From NCBI GenBank assembly GCA_030153045.1, contig JASLID010000075.1:1-64000 (forward strand): DNA of 64,000 nucleotides, written 5' to 3'. The translations under genes and the position numbers were made by a program. The number at the start of each line of letters is the position of its first letter. The stretch's first letter is position 1. The notes under the pieces are model-generated. The model did no database searches, was not told the origin of the DNA, and worked only from the letters and a program-made list of their open reading frames with translations. This document shows, in pieces, positions 17,724 to 26,136 of the stretch. Origin of the DNA: Flavobacterium sp. Lineage in GTDB: Bacteria > Bacteroidota > Bacteroidia > Flavobacteriales > Flavobacteriaceae.

Positions 17724-17966
17724 GTGGAAGTAAGTTTAGCACAATTACAAATTGGTCAAAAAGGAATCATTCAGGATTTTGATATTGATTTAGTTCCTTT
17801 AAAATTACTCGAAATGGGATGCTTGCCTGGAAACGAAGTAACATTGCTTCAGGTGGCGCCGTTTGGTGATCCCTTGTATCTAAACATAAATGATTCACAC
17901 TTGGCCATCAGATTAGAAACCGCTAACGCTATTATTGTTCAAATTTCTAACTCAGACCCTAAATAA
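17724..17966 (+). CDS. feoA: Ferrous iron transport protein A
   Basis: This is a small SH3-like cytoplasmic protein that assists FeoB in ferrous iron import. Its 80 residues carry the FeoA pattern: LAQLQIGQKGIIQDF at the start, LKLLEMGCLPGNEVTLLQ in the middle, then GDPLYLNI and LAIRLETANAIIV. The start codon is GTG; no ATG lies nearby. The stop overlaps the feoB start (TAATG), so the two are translationally coupled. Confidence 0.93.
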   Translation: MEVSLAQLQIGQKGIIQDFDIDLVPLKLLEMGCLPGNEVTLLQVAPFGDPLYLNINDSHLAIRLETANAIIVQISNSDPK

Positions 17967-20059
17967 TGAAAGTTGGAAATATCAATATTGCTTTAATAGG
18001 AAATCCTAATACTGGAAAAACGTCTGTATTTAACCAACTTACCGGTTTAAATCAACAGGTTGGAAATTATCCAGGAATTACCGTTGAAAAAAAAGTAGGT
18101 ATATGTAAATTAGCTTCAAACTTAAAAGCTACGATACTTGATTTACCTGGAACTTACAGTTTAAATGCCAGTTCTTTAGATGAGAATGTAGTGATTGAGT
18201 TATTGCTTAATAAAAACGATAAAGACTATCCAGATGTAGCTATTGTAGTTACCGAAGTAGAAAATTTGAAAAGAAATTTACTTCTTTTCACACAAATAAA
18301 AGATTTAGAAATTCCTACTATTTTGGTCATCAATATGTCTGACCGAATGACTTATAAAGGGATTACATTGGACATTCCTTATTTGGAAAAAATTCTAAAA
18401 ACAAAAATTGCACTTATCAGTTCTCGAAAAAAAGAAGGAATTGAAGATTTGAAAAATCTAATCATCAATTTCAGAAATATTCCAACAGAACCTTGTTTGA
18501 ATGCCTCAGAAATTGACCCAGAATATTTTGGGAGTTTACGCAAAGCATTCCCTAATCAGTTGTTATACAAATTATGGTTGGTCATCACCCAAGATGTAAA
18601 TTTTGTAAAATTAGACCGAAAGGAATTACCCAATCCCTCTTTTACCAAATCGAAGGATCAACTAAAAAGGTTGCAACATAAAGAGACTATTAAAAGATAT
18701 CAATTTATCAATGATGTTTTAAAAAATGGTCAAACGATTGATGTCAGCTCAGCTAAAGACTTGCGAAGTAAATTCGACCGAATCTTAATGCATAAAGTAT
18801 GGGGTTATGTTATTTTCTTTCTGATTCTAATGTTGATTTTTCAATCTATTTTTGATTGGAGCAGTATTCCAATGGAATTTATCGACAGTAGTTTCGCGTC
18901 ATTGGCTTCATGGACAGAAACCCAATTACCCGAAGGTGTTTTAACCAATTTAATAGTGCAAGGAATTATTCCAGGATTGGGCGGTATCATTATTTTCATC
19001 CCTCAAATTGCATTTTTATTTTTATTCATTTCCATACTCGAAGAAAGTGGCTATATGAGTCGTGTGGTTTTTTTAATGGATAAATCGATGCGTAAATTTG
19101 GTCTTTCAGGCAAAAGTGTCGTGCCACTTATTTCAGGAACTGCTTGTGCCATCCCGGCTATTATGGCTACCAGAAATATCGAAAATTGGAAAGAACGACT
19201 GGTTACGATTTTAGTCACGCCGTTTACAACCTGTTCTGCAAGATTGCCTGTTTATGCCATTATTATTTCGCTAATTATTCCAAATAAAAGAGTTTTATGG
19301 ATCTTTAATTATCAAGGGTTTACTTTAATGTTGCTGTATCTTATCGGGTTTTTAATGGCACTGATTTCAGCTTTAGTATTACACAAAACCTTGAAAATTG
19401 AATCAAAAAGTTACTTTGTAGTGGAAATGCCAAACTACAAGTTGCCTATGTTCAAAAATGTTGCGATTAATGTGATTGAAAAAACCAAATCGTTTGTTTT
19501 TGGAGCAGGAAAAATAATTTTAGCTTTATCGGTAATTTTATGGTTTTTAGCTTCTTACAGTCCTAGTGCTAATTTTGATAATGCCGAAAAAATCATTGCA
19601 AGTCAATCTGCACCAAATGAAAATATTGACGCCAAAGTAGCATCGTACAAATTAGAAAACTCTTATATAGGTAAAATAGGAAAATCTATTGAGCCTGTTA
19701 TTGCTCCTTTGGGTTACGACTGGAAAATTGGGATTGCCATCGTGACATCGTTTGCTGCCCGAGAAGTTTTTGTTGGAACTTTGGCCACTATCTATAGTAT
19801 TGAAGGCTCCGAAGATCAAGAAGCAACAATCAGACAAAAACTATCAGAAGAAGTAAATCCAGTTACGGGTGACAAATTATTTAATGTCGCTTCTGGTGTT
19901 TCATTAATGTTGTTTTATGCTTTTGCCATGCAATGTATGAGTACCTTAGCTATTACTAAGAAAGAAACTAATTCCTGGAAATGGCCGGCAATTCAGTTGG
20001 TGTTCATGTCAGGGTTTGCGTATACAGTTGCCTTAATTGCTTATCAAATTTTGAAGTAA
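17966..20059 (+). CDS. feoB: Ferrous iron transporter FeoB
   Basis: This is a GTPase-coupled inner-membrane Fe(II) importer. The N-terminal G domain shows G1 GNPNTGKT (12-19), G3 DLPG (59-62) and an NMSD G4 motif (123-126). The membrane part, from about residue 275, contains the two gate motifs GTACAIPAIMATR and TTCSARLPVY, and a C-terminal block of helices. At 697 residues it is normal for Bacteroidota. It is coupled to feoA upstream and overlaps the small Cys-rich gene downstream by one base. Confidence 0.96.
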   Translation: MKVGNINIALIGNPNTGKTSVFNQLTGLNQQVGNYPGITVEKKVGICKLASNLKATILDLPGTYSLNASSLDENVVIELLLNKNDKDYPDVAIVVTEVENLKRNLLLFTQIKDLEIPTILVINMSDRMTYKGITLDIPYLEKILKTKIALISSRKKEGIEDLKNLIINFRNIPTEPCLNASEIDPEYFGSLRKAFPNQLLYKLWLVITQDVNFVKLDRKELPNPSFTKSKDQLKRLQHKETIKRYQFINDVLKNGQTIDVSSAKDLRSKFDRILMHKVWGYVIFFLILMLIFQSIFDWSSIPMEFIDSSFASLASWTETQLPEGVLTNLIVQGIIPGLGGIIIFIPQIAFLFLFISILEESGYMSRVVFLMDKSMRKFGLSGKSVVPLISGTACAIPAIMATRNIENWKERLVTILVTPFTTCSARLPVYAIIISLIIPNKRVLWIFNYQGFTLMLLYLIGFLMALISALVLHKTLKIESKSYFVVEMPNYKLPMFKNVAINVIEKTKSFVFGAGKIILALSVILWFLASYSPSANFDNAEKIIASQSAPNENIDAKVASYKLENSYIGKIGKSIEPVIAPLGYDWKIGIAIVTSFAAREVFVGTLATIYSIEGSEDQEATIRQKLSEEVNPVTGDKLFNVASGVSLMLFYAFAMQCMSTLAITKKETNSWKWPAIQLVFMSGFAYTVALIAYQILK

Positions 20060-20178
20060 TGCAAGAAATTATAGCTTTTTCATTATTAGCCATTGCAGTT
20101 TTATTTCTGTACCAAAAATTCTTTGGAAAAAAGAAAGCTAAGAAAAACTGCGGAGATAGTGATTGTGGCTGTAGTTAA
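20059..20178 (+). CDS. FeoB-associated Cys-rich membrane protein
   Basis: This 39-residue protein begins at the ATG overlapping the feoB stop (TAATG). It has one hydrophobic helix (IIAFSLLAIAVLFLY), a basic stretch (FFGKKKAKK) and a Cys-rich tail (NCGDSDCGCS). Tiny proteins of this design follow feoB in many bacteria (FeoB-associated Cys-rich family), with a suggested role in iron handling by FeoB. Its stop overlaps the stop of the convergent lipoprotein gene in the same TTAA. Confidence 0.85.
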   Translation: MQEIIAFSLLAIAVLFLYQKFFGKKKAKKNCGDSDCGCS

Positions 20179-20570
20179 TACAGCAATTTGATAAAATAAT
20201 CTTCTAATTTTACCGAAACACCATCTTTAGGATAAGGCAAAACGGAAATACCTTTAAACGTTTCTTTGCTTTCAGACAAATGTTTTTTGAACCAAGCAGT
20301 AACTTTTTCTTGATTATTTGGATTTAATGTTAATTGCACTTGCTCTACTATTTTTCCATTGTCATAAGCAGCTACTTCAAAATTCACCTCTCCGGCCCAA
20401 ATGCATTGTACATTTTCCGGACAACGAGAATCATTTATGATTTTCACCAATACAATTTCTTTGTCTGACTTAGAATCTAATTTCTGATTGATTTCGTCAT
20501 TGCTTTTTTGTGCCGATGCGCAACTATTCAATATTAAAATGAAACTACAAAAAAGAAGTATTTTTTTCAT
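20175..20570 (-). CDS. Lipoprotein of unknown function with a DSRCP motif
   Basis: This 131-residue protein has a lipoprotein signal with lipobox LNSC and lipidated Cys17. The core motif DSRCPENVQCIWAGEV, with two Cys, recurs in small secreted Bacteroidota proteins of unknown function. Its two Cys could form a disulfide or bind metal. The gene lies about 40 bp downstream of the MntR-like gene on the same strand, so it may be co-transcribed with nramp and mntR. It overlaps feoB-associated coding by 4 bp in a convergent arrangement. Confidence 0.75.
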   Translation of the reverse strand: MKKILLFCSFILILNSCASAQKSNDEINQKLDSKSDKEIVLVKIINDSRCPENVQCIWAGEVNFEVAAYDNGKIVEQVQLTLNPNNQEKVTAWFKKHLSESKETFKGISVLPYPKDGVSVKLEDYFIKLLY

Positions 20571-20612
20571 GGCTTGGGGTTTTTAGTATTCAATCAAATA
20601 CAATACCACAAG

Positions 20613-21266
20613 TTACACTTTTTTCACAAAGAGATTTCCAGCTATTTTATTGGAGATGGTAATTTCTTTTGCATCCACTTTTATTTTTAAGGATAAATCG
20701 AAGGTTTCTTTCGAAAGAATTTCGATTTTTGAGCCCAGGGCAATTTCCTGTTTGTCCAAGTATTTTAAAAATTCAGAAGAAGTGTCTTTTACACCCACAC
20801 AAATCCCTACTTGTTTTTCAGTAAGTTCAGAAAGCAATTGCTTGTCAATTTTTATAATTTGCCCATCCGCATTTGGAATAGGATCTCCGTGAGGATCTTC
20901 GGTTGGAAAATTTAAAAAAGCATCCAATTTATTGATTAATTTTTCCGATTTGATGTGTTCTAATTGTTCGGCTATATCATGGACTTCGTCCCAAGGAAAA
21001 TCTAGTTTTTCAACCAAAAAAACTTCCCACAAACGGTGTTTTCTCACAATCATTTTTGCCGAATGCAACCCATTTTCGGTTAACGAAACACCTTGGTATT
21101 TTTTGTAGTGAACCAAATCTTTATCGGCTAATTTTTTCAACATATCTGTCACTGAAGAAGCCTTGGTTTCCATTTTTTCGGCAATGGCATTCGTACTGAT
21201 TTCTGAATCCAGTAGCGTTGTTAAATGGTATATGGTTTTGAGATAATTTTCTTCTGAAAAAGTCAT
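20613..21266 (-). CDS. mntR: MntR/DtxR-family metal-dependent regulator
   Basis: This cytoplasmic repressor senses Mn(II) or Fe(II). An N-terminal winged helix (about 1-60, SEENYLKTIYHL and SSVTDMLKKLADKDLVHY) is followed by the dimerisation and metal-binding domain (Glu/His-rich, ending DPHGDPIP near 95). A C-terminal FeoA-like SH3 domain runs from about 140 to 215. The length of 217 residues is typical of the three-domain type. It starts 3 bp after the Nramp gene, so it probably controls its own operon and perhaps the feo genes next door. Mn rather than Fe specificity is inferred from the Nramp partner. Confidence 0.88.
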   Translation of the reverse strand: MTFSEENYLKTIYHLTTLLDSEISTNAIAEKMETKASSVTDMLKKLADKDLVHYKKYQGVSLTENGLHSAKMIVRKHRLWEVFLVEKLDFPWDEVHDIAEQLEHIKSEKLINKLDAFLNFPTEDPHGDPIPNADGQIIKIDKQLLSELTEKQVGICVGVKDTSSEFLKYLDKQEIALGSKIEILSKETFDLSLKIKVDAKEITISNKIAGNLFVKKV

Positions 21267-21269
21267 TTC

Positions 21270-23141
21270 TTATTTTTTTACAATAAACAATGGGATTGAA
21301 ATTTCATGACGTAACTTGTCGACAGTAGTTCCAAAAAGCAAGTCTTTGAACCCGCTATGACCATGTGTCCCCATCACTAATATATCGAAAGTACCTTCGT
21401 TAATAATTTTCGGAATGGCTTTGTTTGGTTTTCCAAAACCTAAAACTGTTTCCACTTTGAATCCCTTCTCAGTAAGCATGGTTTTATAATCTTCCAATAG
21501 TTTTTCGTCAATAGATGTTTCGCAATCGTCAATATCTTCACCATACATCAATGCTCCAACGGTTTCCACCACATGAATTAGGGTATAATTTGCTCCCTTT
21601 CCACCAAATTCAAATGCACTATTAATAGCAACTTCATCAGCACTCGAAAAATCTACCGTAACTGCAACATTCTTTTTATTGTAAATTTCTGCAGGTGAAA
21701 ATTGTAATTTTAAGTGGTGTGGTGAATGATTTAAAATATCTGCTTTTGGTTTAGAGATAAAAGGTCTAAAAACAATATACAATAATAAGAATAAGAAACC
21801 TATTGCCAACGGAACTACCGTTAACCACAAAACAATTGGGTTTTCTGAAGATTCTAAAAGACCTACAATTTCCGAATAGACTAATTTAGCATTCAAGGAA
21901 ACGATGATAGAAGCGATTAACCAAGCCGCAATTTGAGTAGTTCTACTAATGTGGAATCCTTTCATTTTAGTTTTATCACTTACAAAATGGATTAATGGAA
22001 TAATGGCAAAGCCCAATTGCAAACTTAAAATTACTTGACTTAAAATTAGCATTTTTCCGGTTACACTTTCTCCAAAAACAGAAATCACAATCACAGCAGG
22101 CACAATAGCGATTAAACGAGTCAAGATGCGTCGCACCCACGGTTGAATTCGTAAATTCAAATACCCTTCCATAATAATTTGTCCTGCTAAAGTTCCTGTT
22201 ACGGTCGAACTTTGTCCTGCCGCAATTAAAGCCACCGCAAATAATATAGGCGCCCATTTGGTTCCCAACATAGGTTCTAATAATCGATGTGCATCCTGAA
22301 TTTCAGCAACATTATACATCCCGGCTTTATAAAATGTTGCTGCAGCTAAAATTAAAATAGCAGCGTTGACAAAGAAAGCCAAATTCAAAGCAATAGTCGA
22401 ATCAATGAGGTTGTATTTCAGAGCTTGTAGAATCCCTTTTTTACTTCGATCAAATTTTCGGGTTTGCACTAAAGACGAATGCAAGTATAAATTATGCGGC
22501 ATTACCGTTGCACCAATAATTCCAATAGCAATATATAAAGCGCCTTCTCCAGGTAAAGTCGGAATTAATCCTGTTAATACTTTTCCCATTTCCGGTTGCG
22601 CAAAAATCATTTCAAATATGAATGAAAATCCAATGATAGCAACCAAAGCAATGATAAATGCTTCCATTTTACGAATTCCTTTATTAATAAGAAAGAGTAA
22701 CAAAAAAGTATCTAAAACCGTAATAATCACACCGTTAATTAGTGAAATATCGAAGAGTAGGTTTAAACCGATGGCCATCCCTAATACTTCGGCCAAATCA
22801 CAGGCCGCAATGGCAATTTCAGCTAAAAAGTATAAAATATAATTGATAAATGGAGAATACGTTTCGCGTGAAGCTTGCGCTAAATCCCTTTGAGTTACGA
22901 TTCCTAATCTAGCGCTTAAACTTTGTAAAAGCAACGCCATGATGTTACTCATTAACAATACCCAAATCAAAGCGTACCCAAACTGGCTACCACCTGCTAA
23001 GTCTGTCGCCCAATTTCCTGGATCCATATAACCCACACTTACCAAATAAGCAGGGCCAAAAAAGGCTAATATTTTTCTAAAAACAGTGGTTTTATTCTGT
23101 GTTGAAACCGATTCGTGAACTTCTTCTAACGATTTACTCAT
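21270..23141 (-). CDS. mntH: Nramp divalent metal transporter fused to a UspA domain
   Basis: Residues 1-465 form an Nramp proton-coupled Mn/Fe importer with about eleven helices. It has the helix 1 motif DPGN (40-43) and the helix 6 motif MPHNLYLHSS. Residues 485-623 form a universal-stress-protein domain (VAVTVDFSSADEVAINSAFEF and VMGTHGHSGFKDLLFG, a nucleotide-binding pattern). I start at 23141 (MSKSLEEV); an upstream GTG at 23162 overlaps the -10 box. The gene is followed directly by mntR. The Usp tail would lie in the cytoplasm and could gate transport according to ATP. Confidence 0.9.
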   Translation of the reverse strand: MSKSLEEVHESVSTQNKTTVFRKILAFFGPAYLVSVGYMDPGNWATDLAGGSQFGYALIWVLLMSNIMALLLQSLSARLGIVTQRDLAQASRETYSPFINYILYFLAEIAIAACDLAEVLGMAIGLNLLFDISLINGVIITVLDTFLLLFLINKGIRKMEAFIIALVAIIGFSFIFEMIFAQPEMGKVLTGLIPTLPGEGALYIAIGIIGATVMPHNLYLHSSLVQTRKFDRSKKGILQALKYNLIDSTIALNLAFFVNAAILILAAATFYKAGMYNVAEIQDAHRLLEPMLGTKWAPILFAVALIAAGQSSTVTGTLAGQIIMEGYLNLRIQPWVRRILTRLIAIVPAVIVISVFGESVTGKMLILSQVILSLQLGFAIIPLIHFVSDKTKMKGFHISRTTQIAAWLIASIIVSLNAKLVYSEIVGLLESSENPIVLWLTVVPLAIGFLFLLLYIVFRPFISKPKADILNHSPHHLKLQFSPAEIYNKKNVAVTVDFSSADEVAINSAFEFGGKGANYTLIHVVETVGALMYGEDIDDCETSIDEKLLEDYKTMLTEKGFKVETVLGFGKPNKAIPKIINEGTFDILVMGTHGHSGFKDLLFGTTVDKLRHEISIPLFIVKK

Positions 23142-23161
23142 GGTTAAATAATTAATTGTCA

Positions 23162-23169
23162 CAAATATA
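23162..23169 (-). promoter_or_regulatory. -10 box (TATATTTG) for the Nramp-mntR operon
   Basis: TATATTTG on the minus strand lies 20 bp before the chosen ATG. The only 90 bp between this gene and the divergent cytochrome gene hold both promoters, so one operator could control both directions. Confidence 0.5.
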
Positions 23170-23179
23170 ATTAAATTTT

Positions 23180-23210
23180 TTGCTTTGTATCAGTATATTT
23201 TTTAGTTTTG
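23180..23210 (+). promoter_or_regulatory. Promoter of the cytochrome-Rieske-porin operon
   Basis: TTG (23180-23182), a 20-bp spacer and TAGTTTTG (23203-23210) fit the consensus. This places the start of transcription near 23217 and excludes the longer frame start at 23208. Confidence 0.55.
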
Positions 23211-23231
23211 TCTAAAAATTATATTACACAA

Positions 23232-24416
23232 ATGAAAATTTTAAAATCAATACTATTATTTACGCTTTTTATATTTGCTTCTTGCGAGCCTTCGTATGTT
23301 GATGTTCCGGCAGATGATGAGTTATTAGACGGTCCGATTGATGGTCTTTCAACTGAAGAGTCAGCTCGATTTTTAAAAGGAGATGAAGCATTTGGTGAAG
23401 TTTTCACTCGCGAAACTGGTTTAGGATCTACGTTTGTATCCACAAGTTGTATTAGTTGTCATGCTGGAGATGGGAAAGGACATCCTTTTACAACATTGGT
23501 TAGATTCGGTCAAGCCGATGAAAACGGAAATACTTTTTTGCATTTAGGAGGACCACAGCTACAAAACAGAGCCTTACCGGGGTATATGCCAGAACAAATT
23601 CCTTTTGGAGCGACTTTTGCAAAATTTACACCGCCAGCCAATACTGGTTTAGGGTTTTTACAATACCTTACAGATGCTGATATTCTAGCGATGGCCGATC
23701 CAACTGATACTAATGGGGATGGAATTTCGGGAGTGCCCAACTGGGTTTCAATGCCAGGGTATATCAATGCTGAAAATGCCATTGAACAAAACGGAAAATA
23801 TATTGGTCGCTTTGGAAAAAAAGCTGCTGCACATAATTTGTTACACCAAACCGTTAATGCGTACAATCAGGATATTGGAATTACCTCTGCATACAACCCG
23901 ATAGACGCTTATACGAATGAAGAAATCGATCCGGAAATAGGAACAAGCACGGTTAATGATGTGGTATTTTATCTAAAAACATTAAAAGCACCCATTCAAC
24001 GCAATCAAAATGATGCGGTGGTAAATCAAGGAAAAAATTTATTCAATCAAATCAATTGTGTAGGTTGTCATAAATCGGAATTGAAAACAGGTTATTCACC
24101 AATTAGCGCTTTGTCTTTCAAGACATTTTCACCGTACACCGACTTGCTTTTACACGATATGGGACCTGGTTTAGATGACGGTTATACCGAAGGAGTTGCC
24201 AAAACTTACGAGTGGAAAACACCGGCATTATGGGGATTGGGACTTTCAGAAAACGCTCAAGGCGGGAATATGTTTTTAATGCACGATGGAAGAGCCAGAA
24301 GTATTGAAGATGCCATTTCGATGCACGGAGGGGAAGCAACCAATAGTAAAGCTGCATTTAATAATTTGTCGCAAGATGATAAAAATGCAGTGATTAAATT
24401 CTTAAAATCTTTGTAA
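23232..24416 (+). CDS. Di-haem c-type cytochrome lipoprotein (DUF1111/DHOR family)
   Basis: This is a redox lipoprotein of the di-haem oxidoreductase family related to MauG-type proteins. The lipobox is FASC with Cys18. Two CxxCH haem sites are visible: CISCH at about 73-77 and CVGCH at about 276-280. The conserved C-terminal stretch MHDGRARSIEDAI and a GFLQYLTDADILAMADP-like middle fit the family. I start at 23232 because the promoter overlaps the longer frame. The Rieske gene begins 1 bp after its stop. Known relatives act as peroxidase-like or thiol-oxidising enzymes, but the function here is unknown. Confidence 0.88.
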   Translation: MKILKSILLFTLFIFASCEPSYVDVPADDELLDGPIDGLSTEESARFLKGDEAFGEVFTRETGLGSTFVSTSCISCHAGDGKGHPFTTLVRFGQADENGNTFLHLGGPQLQNRALPGYMPEQIPFGATFAKFTPPANTGLGFLQYLTDADILAMADPTDTNGDGISGVPNWVSMPGYINAENAIEQNGKYIGRFGKKAAAHNLLHQTVNAYNQDIGITSAYNPIDAYTNEEIDPEIGTSTVNDVVFYLKTLKAPIQRNQNDAVVNQGKNLFNQINCVGCHKSELKTGYSPISALSFKTFSPYTDLLLHDMGPGLDDGYTEGVAKTYEWKTPALWGLGLSENAQGGNMFLMHDGRARSIEDAISMHGGEATNSKAAFNNLSQDDKNAVIKFLKSL

Positions 24417-24417
24417 A

Positions 24418-24858
24418 ATGAACAGAAAAGAATTTTTAAAAACGTGTGGTTTTGGTTGTTTGGCTGGACTTGTTGGGGTTTCATTGTTGGAAAGCTGTTC
24501 TTCTTCTCAGGTTTTAAATAAAGAAATAAAAGGCTCTGATATTTTAGTTCCTGTGGCTGATTTTGAAATAAAATCAGAAGGAAAAACGGAATATAAAAAA
24601 TACCTAATCGTTCAAAATGAAATTTTGCAATATCCTATTTGCGTTTATAGATACGATGCCAAAAATTACTCGGCTTTACTAATGAAATGCACGCATCAAG
24701 GAGCAGAATTACAAGCTTTTGGCGATAAATTGCAATGCGCGGCACACGGAAGTGAATTTAGCAGTAACGGTGTTGTCGAATCTGGTCCTGCTCAGGAAGA
24801 TTTGAGAAAATTCCCGATTATCATTGAAAACAATACTTTAAAAATATCCTTAAAATGA
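24418..24858 (+). CDS. Rieske [2Fe-2S] lipoprotein
   Basis: This is a small iron-sulfur electron carrier. The cluster ligands are Cys91 and His93 (CTHQGAEL) and Cys107 and His110 (CAAHGSEF). The N terminus (MNRKEFLKTCGFGCLAGL, then LLESC) looks like a lipoprotein signal with lipidated Cys near 27, though a Tat-like export route is also possible because the cluster is normally inserted before export. It is 146 residues long, just the Rieske fold. It lies between the di-haem cytochrome and the porin and overlaps the latter by 4 bp, so the three are one unit. Confidence 0.9.
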   Translation: MNRKEFLKTCGFGCLAGLVGVSLLESCSSSQVLNKEIKGSDILVPVADFEIKSEGKTEYKKYLIVQNEILQYPICVYRYDAKNYSALLMKCTHQGAELQAFGDKLQCAAHGSEFSSNGVVESGPAQEDLRKFPIIIENNTLKISLK

Positions 24859-26087
24859 GATTAACTTTTACCTATTTTATATTACTACTCACGTTCTTTT
24901 TCAATATAAATTCAAACGCACAAATTGACCCAAGTCTACTTAGAAGAGCTCCACAAGACACGATAAAAACATTAAACATGGACGCCTTGTATAACCGTCC
25001 GGCTTTAAATGTAGGCAAAACGCCTATTTCAATTGGTGGTTATTTGGAAGCCAATTGGCAACACCTTACAACCGATGGAATTTCAGAAGGGCATCAGTTT
25101 CAAGCTCGCAGATTGTCTATTTTTATGTCATCGGCTATTAGCAAACGAGTAAAATTTTTGAGTGAAATTGAATTCGAAGATGGAGGCAAAGAAGTAGCAA
25201 TCGAATTTGCTTCGGTTGATGTAGAATTTCATCCCTTAGTTAATTTTAGAGCTGGAATTATTGTCAATCCAATTGGTGCTTTCAATCAAAATCACGATGG
25301 TCCAAAATGGGAATTTACGGATCGCCCAATTTCAGCGACACAAATGTTACCGGGAACTTTCAGTAATGCAGGTGCGGGTTTCTTCGGAAAAAAATACCAA
25401 AACAATTGGATGGTAGGTTACGAGGCATATCTTTCGGGAAGCTTCGATAATTCGATAATAGAAAACACAGAAAACAAAACGTTTTTGCCGGCAGCCAAAG
25501 AAAATCCGGAGCGTTTTGAAGAAATAAACAGCGGTGAACCACTATTTACAGGGAAATTAGCTGTACGAAATACAAAAGTTGGTGAGCTGGGAATATCATA
25601 CATGGGTGGGATTTATAATAAATTTCAAGATGATGGAATTATTCTGGATAAAAAGCGTCGAGTTAGCGTTTTTGCTTTAGATTTCAATACGACACTTCCA
25701 AAAATCAAAACCTTTATTACCACCGAATTCGCTTGGATCAAAGTGGATGTTCCCAGTACTTACACCCAACAATTTGGAAACAAACAACACGGTGGCTTCA
25801 TCGATATTGTACAACCTGTTTTGAAGAAAACGATTTTAGGTTGGGACAATGCTATTCTAAACGTGGCTTGCCGATTGGAATATGTTGACTGGAATGTAGG
25901 GACGTTTAATGAAACTGGCGGAAACATGGGTGAAGACATTTGGAGTATCATGCCAGCGATTAGTTTTAGGCCAACAACACAAACCGTTTTCAGATTAAAT
26001 TATCGTTTTCAAAAACAAACAGATATCCTTGGAAACCCACCAGCTGTCACCGATGGATTCAATTTAGGAATTTCGACTTATTTTTAA
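24855..26087 (+). CDS. Outer-membrane porin (OprO/OprP-like beta barrel)
   Basis: This 410-residue protein has a signal peptide (residues 1-22, FFNINSNAQ) and alternating beta strands with aromatic ends throughout, finishing LGISTYF with terminal Phe, as outer-membrane barrels do. The segments FQARRLSIFMSSAISKRV and WEFTDRPISATQMLPGT are typical of the phosphate-selective porin O/P-like group, but that name does not prove phosphate specificity. It overlaps the Rieske gene by 4 bp. Here it probably admits the substrate of, or holds, the periplasmic redox proteins. Confidence 0.82.
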   Translation: MRLTFTYFILLLTFFFNINSNAQIDPSLLRRAPQDTIKTLNMDALYNRPALNVGKTPISIGGYLEANWQHLTTDGISEGHQFQARRLSIFMSSAISKRVKFLSEIEFEDGGKEVAIEFASVDVEFHPLVNFRAGIIVNPIGAFNQNHDGPKWEFTDRPISATQMLPGTFSNAGAGFFGKKYQNNWMVGYEAYLSGSFDNSIIENTENKTFLPAAKENPERFEEINSGEPLFTGKLAVRNTKVGELGISYMGGIYNKFQDDGIILDKKRRVSVFALDFNTTLPKIKTFITTEFAWIKVDVPSTYTQQFGNKQHGGFIDIVQPVLKKTILGWDNAILNVACRLEYVDWNVGTFNETGGNMGEDIWSIMPAISFRPTTQTVFRLNYRFQKQTDILGNPPAVTDGFNLGISTYF

Positions 26088-26107
26088 GTTCATAAAGCAA
26101 ATATTAC

Positions 26108-26115
26108 TAAATTTG
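26108..26115 (+). promoter_or_regulatory. -10 box (TAAATTTG) for serS
   Basis: TAAATTTG lies 21 bp upstream of the serS ATG, after the porin stop. No TTG is evident at normal spacing. Confidence 0.45.
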
Positions 26116-26136
26116 CGTTCTTATAAAATTTAAGTC

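Noticed and set aside
22366..22842. 158-codon plus-strand frame inside the Nramp-Usp gene
   Set aside because: It is opposite conserved membrane helices of the transporter, and no promoter or domain is seen.
23208..23231. Eight-codon upstream extension of the di-haem cytochrome gene
   Set aside because: It overlaps the consensus promoter and precedes the lipoprotein signal, so it is not translated.
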